A stretch of 64,000 nucleotides of DNA from Dactylosporangium aurantiacum. GTDB lineage: Bacteria > Actinomycetota > Actinomycetes > Mycobacteriales > Micromonosporaceae. The position numbers and the translations under genes are program-made. Under the pieces are notes generated by a model. That model did not search any database. It was given only the letters and a program-made list of their open reading frames with translations, and was not told where the DNA came from. Each line of letters opens with the position of its first letter. Position 1 is the stretch's first letter. The stretch spans positions 114,002-178,001 of the forward strand of contig NZ_JNYJ01000010.1 in assembly GCF_000716715.1 (NCBI RefSeq). Direction: 5' to 3'. This document shows, piece after piece, positions 42,677-51,370 of the stretch.

Positions 42677-44554
42677 TCAGCTGTGGTCGATCGGGATCTT
42701 GACGAGCAGCGTCGTCCCGAGGCCGGTCGGGCTTTGGAGGTCCATGTGACCGCCGAGTGTCTCGACGCGGTCTCGAAGTCCGATGAGGCCGGACCCATTG
42801 CCGGTGTCGGCTCCGCCGATGCCGTCGTCGCGGACCGACAGCCGGAGGAAGGCGTCGCGCGACTCGACATCGACGTGAACCGTCGACGCATTCGCGTGTT
42901 TGGCGGCGTTCGTCAGCGCTTCCGACACGACATAGTACGCGCCTACCTCGACCTGCTCTGGTAGGCGTTGGTCGATGTCCACCTTCAGGTCGACCGGCGT
43001 CGGACTGCGGCGGGCGAGTGTCCTGACCGCCGGGCCGAGCCCCCCTTTGGCGTGAATCGCTGGATGGATTCCGTGGGCGATCTCCCGCAGATCTTCAAAG
43101 ATGCCCGTAGCGATGTTCGCCGCTTGTGACGCCTGATCCCTGATCGCTTCGAGTTCTGGTGGTATGGAGGATTCCAACATGCGCAGTTGGAGGCCCAGCG
43201 CGACGAGCCGTTGTTGCGCGCCGTCGTGGATGTCGCGTTCGACCTGGCGGCGGGCTTCGTCGCTGGCCGCGATGATGCGGGCTCGGGAAGCGATGAGCTG
43301 GGTGCGGCTCTCGGCGTTGGCGACGGCGGTCGCGACGAGGTCGGTGAAGCGGGCCATTCGTATCTCCGTGTCGGCCGGCAAGGGTTCGAGCGCGGTGGAC
43401 ATGACCAGGGCCACGCCCCAGATCTGGCGTTCGACGATGACCGGAACGCCGACCCCGGAGTGGACGCCCAGGCTTTGTGCCACCTCCGCGTTCGCACCTT
43501 TTGCGGTTTTGTAGTCGTTGATCCGGGCCGCGTGGCCGGTGTTACGCACCATGACGAGAAGGCTGTCGCCGGTGAGCGGGAACGACTCCCTGTCCCGTAG
43601 GATGTTGCCGCCCGCGACCCTGGTGGCCGTTCCATCCGTCTCGTACCGGAGCAGCGTCGTGGGGTACCCGCCAAGCACCACGCCGAGTTCCTTGGCCACC
43701 GCCTTGAACACGTCGGCCGGCGAGGCGCCGCGGGCGACCAGCGTGGCAACCCGCCGCAACGCGGCTTGCTCTTTCGCGAGCGAGGTGGCCTTTTCGCGGC
43801 TGGCTTGCAGCGACTGGATCATGTCCGCTCGGTCGCGTGCCGCGCGCAGCAGCGATCGCAGGGCTGGGACAACTCGCTGTTGGAGGCGCTCCATCGTGTG
43901 GGCGGGCAAGTCGGCGGGGACGACGAAGGTACCCAGGACCGTCGTACCGTCACGCAGCGGGAACACTGTCCGGTAGCTGTTCGCGGGCATCGCCTCCAGC
44001 TCGATCGAGGCGAACGGCAGGTCGAGCGCCTGCTTGAGCTGCATCGCCCCCGCACGCAGCGCAGCGTCAAGGTTGGCGGAGCCGAGCATGAGCCGGGCCA
44101 ACTCTGCGGAGAGGTCGGTCTCTCTACGGCGTTCCCACGCTTCGCGGGCGTGGTAGCGGGTGAGGGCGGACAAGGCGCTGACCAACAATGCGGCGATGGT
44201 GAAGATCCCCATGTCGCGCAACTCCCCGCCGCTGAGCGGGCGTAGCGCCGCGAAGGGCGGCGTGTGGACGTAGTTGTAGACGATGGCGCTGGCCAGCGAG
44301 GTCATCAGGCCAAGCCGGGCTCCCCACACAACCGAGACCGCGAGCACGCCGATCAGGTACACGATCCCGCTGGCATGTTGATGTGTGGCACGGGAGAACA
44401 CAAACATCGCCAGGGTCTCCACCGCGATGAACACGACAGCCACCAGGACCCCGAGCGAGAACGGCGGCGGCTCCGGCCGGGTCATCAGGGCCAGCAGCCA
44501 TGACCGAATCGGTCGCCGCTGCTGTGTGGTCTCACCAGAAATTGAGGTTTGCAT
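42677..44554 (-). CDS. Membrane sensor histidine kinase (DUF4118-GAF-HisKA_3-HATPase)
   Basis: 625 residues from ATG 44554. Residues about 28-130 are four membrane helices of the DUF4118/KdpD type (LGVLVAVVFIAVETLAMFVFS, VYLIGVLAVSVVWGARLGLM). A coiled coil and a GAF domain (about 275-440; LVARGASPADVFKAVAKELGVVLGG) follow. The HisKA_3 box has the phospho-acceptor His in VERDIHDGAQQRLVALGLQL. The HATPase has EALTNAAKHANA, DDGIGG and SGLIGLRDRVETLGG. This is the NarL/DesK class. No response-regulator gene adjoins it, so it is an orphan. Its base composition is clearly less G/C-rich than its neighbours, which suggests recent transfer. Confidence 0.92.
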   Translation of the reverse strand: MQTSISGETTQQRRPIRSWLLALMTRPEPPPFSLGVLVAVVFIAVETLAMFVFSRATHQHASGIVYLIGVLAVSVVWGARLGLMTSLASAIVYNYVHTPPFAALRPLSGGELRDMGIFTIAALLVSALSALTRYHAREAWERRRETDLSAELARLMLGSANLDAALRAGAMQLKQALDLPFASIELEAMPANSYRTVFPLRDGTTVLGTFVVPADLPAHTMERLQQRVVPALRSLLRAARDRADMIQSLQASREKATSLAKEQAALRRVATLVARGASPADVFKAVAKELGVVLGGYPTTLLRYETDGTATRVAGGNILRDRESFPLTGDSLLVMVRNTGHAARINDYKTAKGANAEVAQSLGVHSGVGVPVIVERQIWGVALVMSTALEPLPADTEIRMARFTDLVATAVANAESRTQLIASRARIIAASDEARRQVERDIHDGAQQRLVALGLQLRMLESSIPPELEAIRDQASQAANIATGIFEDLREIAHGIHPAIHAKGGLGPAVRTLARRSPTPVDLKVDIDQRLPEQVEVGAYYVVSEALTNAAKHANASTVHVDVESRDAFLRLSVRDDGIGGADTGNGSGLIGLRDRVETLGGHMDLQSPTGLGTTLLVKIPIDHS

Positions 44555-45304
44555 TTCGCCTACCCGCCATAAGCCAGGTGACTCTCGTTTCAGGGCACAA
44601 AATCCTTGTTTCGGGACTTTACCACGTAGATCGGCACCAACTGGGCTAGTCGGATAAGGGGAGCGTCTCGGGCGCAACGATGCTGCCAAACTGCCGGACG
44701 TGTCGATCGAAATGAGCGTCACGGAAAATTTAATTGTCAGGCGTCGATAAATGTAATGAGTGGCGGCGCGGGCAACGGGTGCTCGGATCCCAGGCGCTGC
44801 GCCCGGGCCGGCGCCACCGGAGCAGCCTGACCTCGAACCAGCTCAAGCATCGGCACGGACCGATGCGCAGCCTGTAGACCGGCCGGACCTGCAAACGATC
44901 ATCGCCGGGCAAGCGTTCGATCTCCAATGCAACAGCGCCCGGAAAAAAGTGGCGGCACCGGCTGGACCGACCACACCCCGGTCGAGACCAGCAGCCCCGG
45001 CGGCTCGACCGGGATGACGTCACCCGGCCTGGCTGGACACTGATCGACGCCGGATCACCGGGGCCGCCGCGCTCCACACGCTGTACGCGCTGACCACCGC
45101 CACATTCTCCGCGGCGCCGCCGGTACCGTGGCGCACATGCGGCCGCCCTCGAGCGCTGCCTTGCCGGCCGACTCCGGCGAGCTGACCCGGCTCCCGTCGA
45201 CGGTCCGGGGCTGGTGACGGACGGCTGCCGGCGCGGCGTCGTGGCGGCGCGGGCGATGATGATGCTCCGGCGCGGCACTGGTCTTCGCCGCGGGAGGGAT
45301 GGAC
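44555..45304. other. 750-bp stretch without a convincing gene
   Basis: It begins with an A/T-rich segment (44,560-44,760), unusual for this window, that should hold the kinase promoter. On the minus strand near 44,730-44,945 a frame reads LEIERLPGDDRLQVRPVYRL and then a Trp/Arg-rich stretch with mixed third positions, possibly a decayed gene tail. From about 45,050 the G/C rises again before the SUKH-like gene. No RNA gene or strong hairpin was recognised. Confidence 0.4.
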
Positions 45305-45772
45305 ATGGGACCGGACGACGCCACGCTCGGTGTCGTGCTGGACACGACGGCGGCGCCGGCTGAGGTCGTCGTGGACGGCGAGCGGCTGGTGGTCATCGGC
45401 TACGTGTGGGAGCCGGCCACCGAGCTGGTCTGTCTCGACGGCGCCGGCGCGGTGTGGTCGTGCTCCCCGGACCGGCGCGGCCGGATGCCGATGAACTCGT
45501 CCGTCGACGCGCTGCGCCGGTTCCTCGACCTGTTCGGCGCGTTCTTCGCGGCCGCCGACGACCCGCCGCCGGCGACGTACACGGCCGCGCAGCTGGCCGA
45601 GAAGCTGGCCGCGTTCCGGCGCGGTGAGATCACCCCCGCGGCGGGCGGGCCGGACCGCCGCTCCGCCCGCGTCGAACGGCTCAGGACGAGCTTGCGGGAG
45701 GTCGACGGGGGCGCCGTCGAGGCCGGGTGGTGGGCGCTCGTCCTGGAGCAGGTCGACGACGGAATCCTGTGA
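45305..45772 (+). CDS. SUKH-4-like immunity-type protein
   Basis: 155 residues. ATG 45305 is preferred over ATG 45299 because GGGAGGG then lies six bases upstream. The pattern VVIGYVWEPATELVCLDGAG, AVWSCSPDRRGRMPMNSSVD and ALRRFLDLFGAF fits the SUKH superfamily core: a strand with Gly, a D-x-x-G-x-V/W turn, then an N-S-S segment before the final helix. Members usually neutralise polymorphic toxins. Residues about 90-155 are a helical extension. It converges on the caspase-TIR gene with 13 bp between stops. No toxin gene is adjacent, so it may be an orphan immunity protein or part of the neighbouring system. Confidence 0.6.
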   Translation: MGPDDATLGVVLDTTAAPAEVVVDGERLVVIGYVWEPATELVCLDGAGAVWSCSPDRRGRMPMNSSVDALRRFLDLFGAFFAAADDPPPATYTAAQLAEKLAAFRRGEITPAAGGPDRRSARVERLRTSLREVDGGAVEAGWWALVLEQVDDGIL

Positions 45773-45785
45773 CGGGCGGCCGGCC

Positions 45786-47222
45786 TCACCGGTCCCGGTC
45801 GAAGCCGGTCCGCAGCTGGCGCACGTCGAAGGTGACGTCCGGCTCGATCCACCGTTCGTCGGCCGTCCGCACGATGTGTTGCGCCAGCCGCCACACGATG
45901 ACGTCGAACGCCTCGCGACCCGTCGGGCCGAGCCGGGACAGCCCGTACAGGCCCTCCTGCTCGTACATGCCGATCATGCTGTGATCGGGCAGGCCGGTCG
46001 GACTGAACACCTGCACCGCGGAGATCTGGCGGGGCAGGTCGCGGATCGGCATGACGGTCCACATGACCGGGATGATCGACGTGCGCCAGCCGGGGCGGTC
46101 GCTACGGGACCGCACTCGGCGGGTGAACGCGTCCCACTCCTGGGCGCACCGCGGGCTGTTGACGTACCTCGGGGAGAGCAGCGGCACGAAGACCTGGCAA
46201 TGGCCGACCGCGAACGCCACCTCCTCGGTCCAGCGCCCGTCCGGCGTCGCGTCGATGAACCCGCTGTCCTCGCCGGCGCCGAGCCCCATGAGCTCGTTGA
46301 CGTAACCGGACAGCGTCACGAAGAACCTGGTGTGCCGGTCGTCGACGTCGGCCCGGGCATGGCTGACGAAGAAGACCGGATGCGCGTCGGACCGACGTGG
46401 CCCATCGGTGGCGGGCCGCTCGGGGCGTGCCGCGAAGACGGGTCGCGGCGCCGCGGCGGTCCGGACGCCGGCCCGCTCGGCACGCGCCGCGGGGTTGGGT
46501 CGCAGCGCCAGGCCCGCGGCGGTCCTGACGTTGACCTGCTCGGGATGCGGCAGGCTCCGCCGTCGCATGGTCTTGTGCAGCTGCGTGAAGATGACGTCGA
46601 GGCTCAGCAGCTCGGGGCCGTCGGGGACGCCGTCGCGCAGGAGCTCCAGCAGCGCGCCGGTGAAGGCCGTGTACCGTTCGCCCGGCGGGGCCAGGGCCTT
46701 GCGGTTGGCCGCCGTTGCCGTCAGGACGTAGACGCCCTCGATGTCGACCATGCCGCTGACCTGGCCGTCGGACATCGCCGGGATCGCCCGGCCGCTGAAG
46801 CAGCAGTCCAGGATGATGATGCGGGTGCGGGCGTTGATCCGGCTGCTGTCGACGAACAGTGCCCGCAGCGCCTCGTACGGCAGCGCGGTGAACGCCGGGT
46901 CCTCCGGGTCCGAGCCGGGCAGGGCGAGGAACAGCTCGCCGCGCATCCCGAGCAGGCCGTGCCCGGCGAAATAGACGATCAACGCGTCGTCGGCGGTCTC
47001 GCCGATGTCGCGCAGCGCCTTGCTGATCACGCCCGGGTTCGCCGGCTCGGCGAGGACCCGGCAGTTGTCGGGCCGAACGACGCCGTACTCGGGATCCGTG
47101 AACGCCGCCGCGAGCCCGGCGAGATTGTTCGCGACCGCGGGCAGGTCGTCGAGGCTGGGCACGTCGTACCGGCTGGTGCCGATCAGCAGGACCGCCGACC
47201 GGTCGGGATCAGGCAGCCGCAC
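45786..47222 (-). CDS. Caspase (C14)-TIR fusion protein
   Basis: 478 residues from GTG 47222. Residues 8-235 are a caspase-like protease: His88 in LIVYFAGHGL, Cys140 (or Cys141) in RIIILDCCFSG, and FTGALLELL near the end. An Ala/Arg/Pro linker (240-280) follows. Residues 282-455 are a TIR-like domain of the FxsC kind: HPVFFVSHARAD, GFIDATPDGRWTEEV, CQVFVPLLSPRYVNSPRCAQEWDAF, with Glu362 as a possible NADase residue, then IIPVMW. No signal or membrane segment. In defence proteins TIR domains either make or degrade NAD-derived signals, and caspase domains cleave targets; having both on one chain suggests one controls the other. No FxsA or FxsB genes accompany it. Confidence 0.9.
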   Translation of the reverse strand: MRLPDPDRSAVLLIGTSRYDVPSLDDLPAVANNLAGLAAAFTDPEYGVVRPDNCRVLAEPANPGVISKALRDIGETADDALIVYFAGHGLLGMRGELFLALPGSDPEDPAFTALPYEALRALFVDSSRINARTRIIILDCCFSGRAIPAMSDGQVSGMVDIEGVYVLTATAANRKALAPPGERYTAFTGALLELLRDGVPDGPELLSLDVIFTQLHKTMRRRSLPHPEQVNVRTAAGLALRPNPAARAERAGVRTAAAPRPVFAARPERPATDGPRRSDAHPVFFVSHARADVDDRHTRFFVTLSGYVNELMGLGAGEDSGFIDATPDGRWTEEVAFAVGHCQVFVPLLSPRYVNSPRCAQEWDAFTRRVRSRSDRPGWRTSIIPVMWTVMPIRDLPRQISAVQVFSPTGLPDHSMIGMYEQEGLYGLSRLGPTGREAFDVIVWRLAQHIVRTADERWIEPDVTFDVRQLRTGFDRDR

Positions 47223-47430
47223 CGGTCACGTCCACCGCCGACGTCACCGGCGCGGTGCCGCTGGTCGCGACCGGCCGGCATCCACTGACTGGCACCTGTA
47301 CGTTCACCGGGCCAGCCTGTCCGATACGCGGCCGGACGGACATCCCTCGCATGGCCAGTACTGCCCAGGCGCCCCCACGGCGCGAAACGTCACTCGCCGT
47401 GTAAGCCCCGACGATCCAGGCCCGAATAGA
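47223..47430. other. Intergenic part without a gene
   Basis: Upstream of the caspase-TIR gene; should hold its promoter. No clear -10/-35 pair or hairpin was recognised. Confidence 0.4.
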
Positions 47431-47623
47431 TCAACGTGTCCGGCCGGCGGGCCAGTCCAGGCACGTGGACGCTCCGGAGTGGACGGCGACCAGCGAGTCG
47501 GCGCCGCGCCACCAGGTGTCGGCCAGCCCTCGGACCTCCGCCCGCCGGGGGCAGCCCTGCCGGGACGTCGTCGAACAGCAGCGGGTTCACCGGGGCGAGG
47601 CTACCTACGAACGGGCGGGTCAC
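47431..47623 (-). pseudogene. Small frameshifted gene remnant
   Basis: One frame from GTG 47623 reads TRPFVGSLAPVNPLLFDDVP. A neighbouring frame continues with EVRGLADTWWRGADSLVAVH and GASTCLDWPAGRTR before a stop at 47431. Each half has good G/C third positions in its own frame, and the switch lies at a run of five C near 47545-47550. One base change there would join them into a 64-residue protein. This is either a decayed gene or a sequencing error. Family not recognised. The A/T-richer segment 47624-47762 should hold the promoter of the ABC-3C operon. Confidence 0.4.
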
Positions 47624-47762
47624 CCGTTCGGGCGACAGACAACCGGTGAATTATCGCCGAATACCGCGCTCTTCGTAGCGGATCCATTGCTTTGCGTGAC
47701 AGTCTTGGAGTCGCGAAGATCAATGGGGGTCACCGACGCTGCGGCACGAGTGAGGAGGGGTG

Positions 47763-48722
47763 ATGACCGCGACCGCGGCCGCGATGAACCTTGCCTCCGG
47801 GGAACCTCCGATCAACTTCGCGGCGCACCAGGTGCGGGCCGGCAACATCGCCGGGGCGCGGGACGACTTCGAGCAGATGCTGGCGATGCTGCTCGCGGCG
47901 ATCTACCCCGGTGCCCGCGCGATCACGGCGAACCCGGGTGACTGGGGCATCGACATCCTGCTCGGTGAGCTGTCCGGGCTCGTGGTGATCTGGCAGTCGA
48001 AGTACTTCTGGCCGGTGGTGGGCCGCTCGTCGCAGGGCCAGATCCGCGAGTCGTTCGACGCCGCGCTCGCCGCGGCGGCCCGCAACGGGTACCGGCTCAG
48101 CCAGTGGGTGCTGTGCGTGCCGGCCAGCATGGACCCGCCGACCGCGCAGTGGTGGGACAACTGGCGCACGCGCCGGCAGCGCGACAGCGGCGTCGCGATC
48201 GAGCTGTGGCACGAGAGCATCCTGCGCGGCCACCTGGTCCGGCCGGACTGCGCGCACGTGCGGCGGCACTTCTACGACCCGTACACGCCGGCGCCGGCAC
48301 AGCGGGCACCCGTCCGGGACCTCGGCGGCGACGACGCGGCCGCGCTGGACGAGGCGCTGTTCGTGCGGCAGCTGCGCGCGGCCGGGCACGCCGAGGTCGG
48401 CGCGGCGAAGCGGGAGTACTTCAACGCCGAGCTGCTGGCGCGCGAGGTGCTCGACAAGCGGCTGCCGGCGGAGGTGCTCGCGCTCGCCGAGGCCGACGGG
48501 GTCGTGCACGGCATCTGGGAGGCGCGGTTCAACGCCGTCGCGGCGCTGGCCGCCGACCCGCGGCTGCCGGGGCTGCACGCCGAGGTCATGCGCGAGATCC
48601 GGGAGTCGGGGGTGTTCCCGGCGCAGTTGCGGGCCGGGCCGGTGCACCGGTGCGGGCTGATGCACCGCGTCGTGCAGGACCGCCGGGCCGGCTGGGTCAG
48701 GCACTGGCGGGACATCATCTGA
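47763..48722 (+). CDS. REase-fold nuclease component of an ABC-3C-type system
   Basis: 319 residues from ATG 47763 with GAGGAGGGG upstream. Residues about 30-150 match a restriction-endonuclease fold: DDFEQMLAMLLAAIYPG as the first helix, then Asp64 in GDWGIDILLGEL and Gln78-Ser-Lys80 in VVIWQSKYF, the D ... QxK catalytic set of Mrr-like nucleases. Residues about 195-319 are a helical C-terminal domain (EALFVRQLRAAGHAEVGAAKREYF, EARFNAVAALAADPRLPGLH) like the conserved tail of the first gene of ABC-three-component systems. It is followed 18 bp later by the middle component. It is expected to cut nucleic acid when released by the ABC ATPase; the trigger is unknown. Confidence 0.82.
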   Translation: MTATAAAMNLASGEPPINFAAHQVRAGNIAGARDDFEQMLAMLLAAIYPGARAITANPGDWGIDILLGELSGLVVIWQSKYFWPVVGRSSQGQIRESFDAALAAAARNGYRLSQWVLCVPASMDPPTAQWWDNWRTRRQRDSGVAIELWHESILRGHLVRPDCAHVRRHFYDPYTPAPAQRAPVRDLGGDDAAALDEALFVRQLRAAGHAEVGAAKREYFNAELLAREVLDKRLPAEVLALAEADGVVHGIWEARFNAVAALAADPRLPGLHAEVMREIRESGVFPAQLRAGPVHRCGLMHRVVQDRRAGWVRHWRDII

Positions 48723-48740
48723 GCGAAAGGCGGGACAGGC

Positions 48741-49235
48741 ATGACCCCGGACGACGTGCCGGTGTTCCGGCAGGCGCGGATCCTGCTCGTGCTGCAGTGC
48801 GCCGGTGAGCCGCTGGACGTCGAGCACCTCGGCGTCTACGACTTCCTGGCCGCGCACCCGCTGCTGCTGGCCCGCGCCGGCGACGACCCGGACCGCACGG
48901 CGCTGCGGCTGGCCGGGTTCGACGACCGGGCCGTCGCCTACGCCAGCCCCGCGCAGCGGTACGTCACCGCCCAGCTGCACCTGGCCGGCGACCTCGCCGC
49001 GCTGATCGGTCGCGGGCTCGTGCGGGCCACGGCCACCGGACGGGTGACGTACCAGCTCACCCAGGAGGGCGCGGACATGGCCGCTCGATTTACCGCGATG
49101 TATGCTCAGCGGTACCGCACGGCGGCCCGCGTCGTCGTGCGCCGCCTCCGGCGCCTGAGCACGCGGAGGCTGCGAGAAGGCTTGCGGCAGTGGCTCCATC
49201 CGGCTCCTTCGTCTGCGCTGAAGGACCTGACATGA
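48741..49235 (+). CDS. ABC-3C middle component (MC2-like)
   Basis: 164 residues from ATG 48741 behind AAAGGCGGGA. The pattern FRQARILLVLQCAGEPLDVE then HLGVYDFLAAHPLLL and the later GLVRATATGRVTYQLTQEGADMAARF is that of the small winged-helix-like middle component of ABC-3C systems (the 'YDFLxxxP' segment corresponds to the FDFxxANP motif). The Arg-rich tail (ARVVVRRLRRLSTRRLREGL) may touch nucleic acid. The stop overlaps the ATPase start (ATGA). The protein should bridge the nuclease and the ATPase. Confidence 0.75.
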   Translation: MTPDDVPVFRQARILLVLQCAGEPLDVEHLGVYDFLAAHPLLLARAGDDPDRTALRLAGFDDRAVAYASPAQRYVTAQLHLAGDLAALIGRGLVRATATGRVTYQLTQEGADMAARFTAMYAQRYRTAARVVVRRLRRLSTRRLREGLRQWLHPAPSSALKDLT

Positions 49236-51181
49236 TCGGTTTGCGGGCACACGGCATCCGGCTCAGGCGGCTGCGCCTGCACAGCGGCGACCGCAGCTAC
49301 GACGTGGACTTCCGGGCCGCCGACGACGCGCCCCGGCCGCTGTCCGTGCTCGCCGGGGCGTTCAGCACCGGCAAGACCACCGTGCTGGAGTTCGTCGACT
49401 ACTGCCTCGGCGCCTCCGACCACCCGCGCCACCCCGAGATCATGCCGAAGGTGCGGGCCGCCACGCTGGAGGTCGAGCTGTCCGGCTCGCCGTACCTCAT
49501 CGAGCGGGCCGTCGGCGAGCCGTCGATGTTCGCCTACGTGCGGGCGGGCCGCCTCGACGAGCCGGGCGCGACGCCGCCGGTACGCCGGCCGCTGCGCCCG
49601 TCCAGCCACCCGGAGAGCCTCTCGACGCTGCTGCTGTCGCACTGCAAGCTGGAGGGCGTCCGGCTGCGTGACACGCTCGCCCAGGACCAGCCCGGCGCCG
49701 ACACGGACCCGCTGAGCTTCCGGGAGCTCATGTGGCTGTGCTTCCTGCCCAACGAGCGCCTCGACGACAAGGACCTGCTGTTCGAGAGCGTGCCGATGAA
49801 GCACCTCAAGCTGCGGCAGGTGGTCGACGTCGTCTTCGACGTGCACGACGACCGGTCCGTGGAGCTGGGCCGGCGGATCCGGGCCGTCGAGTCGGAGCTG
49901 TCGGCGGCGAGGGCGGCGTACCGGGCGGCGGAGCAGATCGTCGAGGAGCAGCGCGTCGGCGACCGCGACCACCTGGAGGCGCTGCACCGCACCGCGAAGG
50001 ACGAGCTGGCCGCGTGCGCGCAGGCCCTCGCCGCGCTGGACGCCCAGGCCCGCGCCGACACGATGTTCGCCGAGGAGCTGCGCGAGCGGCACCGCGGCGC
50101 GGCCCTCGCCGCCCGGCACGCGGCCGCCGCGTTGCGGGACCGGGAGACGCAGCTGCGGCGGATGCAGGCGCTGCGCGGCAGCTACGCCGAGGATGTCGCG
50201 AAGTGGACGATGCTCACCGAGGCCGACCGGCTGTTCGAGCCGGTGCGGGTGGCGTCCTGCCCGTCGTGCCTGGCGCCGCTGTCCGGCGGCGAGGAGCACT
50301 GCCCGGCCTGCCGGCTGCCGGTCACCCAGGCCGGCCCGCTCGACGTCACGGCCGAGCTGCGCGCCGCCAAGACCCGCCTCGCCGAGCTGACCGGCTACCT
50401 GGACGAGCTGCAGGAGCAGCTGCCGCGGCTGCGCGAGGAGGCCGAGCGGGCCCAGCTCGCGGAGGCCCGCGCCGCCGCCGAGGTCGACGAGGCGACCACG
50501 CACGCGATCACGCCGTACCTGGCGCAGCGCGACGCCCTCGCCCGGCGGCGCGAGGAGGCGGCGGCGACCCTGCAACGGGCGCTGAGCGGGCTGCGGCTCA
50601 TCGCGAGCCTGGAGCGGCGCGCGGCCGGCATCCTGCAGCAGATGGACCAGGTCGCCGCGGACCGCGAGGAGCTCGCCGCGGCCGGGGCGCAGGCCAGGCG
50701 CGCGGACCGCTCCGCCGTCGTGCGGCGCGTCGGCGCGCGCTACCGGGAGATCCTGCAGGAGTGGCGGTACCCGAAACTCGCCGACGCGTACCTCGCCGAG
50801 GACCTCACGCCGTACATGCGGGGCGAGCCGTACACCGCGGCGTCCTCCGGCGGGCGGACCCTGATCGCCCTGGCGTGGCAGCTGGCGCTGTTCGAGATCG
50901 CGTGGGAGTCCCGCTCGTCGCACCCCGGGTTCCTGCTGCTGGACAGCCCGCAGAAGAACCTGGGCGTGGCCGGGGACTTCACCGGGGACCCCGCCGACAG
51001 CGTGACGATCGAACGCGTCTACCGGCACCTGGACCGGTGGCTGGCCGGTCGCGGGGTCGGCGCGCAGATCGTGGTCGCCGACAACGCCCCGCCGCCCGAG
51101 GCCGCCGCCGACGTCGTGGTGCGCTTCTCGCGCCGCCCGGACCAGCCGCCGTACGGACTCATCGACGACGAGACCAGCTGA
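49232..51181 (+). CDS. SMC/Rad50-like ABC ATPase (DUF3732 type) of the ABC-3C system
   Basis: 649 residues. ATG 49232 overlaps the stop of the middle component. The N-terminal half-ATPase has Walker A GAFSTGKT (42-49) and a Q-loop region (LMWLCFLPNERLDDKDLLF). Coiled coils span about 210-330 and 370-500. Between them, residues about 343-360 carry CPSC and CPAC, a zinc-hook-like pair at the coil tip. The C-terminal half has the signature SSGGRTLIALAWQLALFE and Walker B FLLLDSPQKNLG. This is the two-lobed SMC/Rad50 plan. Together with the nuclease and the middle component it forms a likely DNA- or RNA-sensing defence complex. Converges on the 51371-51841 gene. Confidence 0.88.
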   Translation: MIGLRAHGIRLRRLRLHSGDRSYDVDFRAADDAPRPLSVLAGAFSTGKTTVLEFVDYCLGASDHPRHPEIMPKVRAATLEVELSGSPYLIERAVGEPSMFAYVRAGRLDEPGATPPVRRPLRPSSHPESLSTLLLSHCKLEGVRLRDTLAQDQPGADTDPLSFRELMWLCFLPNERLDDKDLLFESVPMKHLKLRQVVDVVFDVHDDRSVELGRRIRAVESELSAARAAYRAAEQIVEEQRVGDRDHLEALHRTAKDELAACAQALAALDAQARADTMFAEELRERHRGAALAARHAAAALRDRETQLRRMQALRGSYAEDVAKWTMLTEADRLFEPVRVASCPSCLAPLSGGEEHCPACRLPVTQAGPLDVTAELRAAKTRLAELTGYLDELQEQLPRLREEAERAQLAEARAAAEVDEATTHAITPYLAQRDALARRREEAAATLQRALSGLRLIASLERRAAGILQQMDQVAADREELAAAGAQARRADRSAVVRRVGARYREILQEWRYPKLADAYLAEDLTPYMRGEPYTAASSGGRTLIALAWQLALFEIAWESRSSHPGFLLLDSPQKNLGVAGDFTGDPADSVTIERVYRHLDRWLAGRGVGAQIVVADNAPPPEAAADVVVRFSRRPDQPPYGLIDDETS

Positions 51182-51226
51182 GCCCGGCGGGACGGCGGCC
51201 CGGCGCCCCGCCGCCCCGCCGGGGGT

Positions 51227-51370
51227 TCAGCGCAGGCCGGCCCGCCGGGCGACGGCGATGAGCCTGTCCGGGTCGTCGGAGATGACACCGTCCACGCCGA
51301 GGGCGATGACGCGCTGCATCGTCCGCCGGTCGCCGGTTGGCCCGCCCGTGAACGCCGGGCGTACAGCCGT
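51227..51370 (-). pseudogene. C-terminal remnant of a glycerophosphodiester phosphodiesterase
   Basis: 47 codons directly after the stop of the 51371-51841 gene and in the same frame end in MQRVIALGVDGVISDDPDRL and a short basic tail. The motif GVDG-I-S/T-D-x-PDRL is the conserved end of GDPD barrels. The rest of the enzyme is missing. It marks an old insertion or deletion boundary between the ABC-3C operon and the next gene. Confidence 0.65.

Noticed and set aside
45786..47222. Part of an FxSxx-COOH RiPP cluster
   Set aside because: Only the TIR-like domain resembles FxsC. No FxSxx-ending peptide or radical-SAM gene is present in the neighbourhood.
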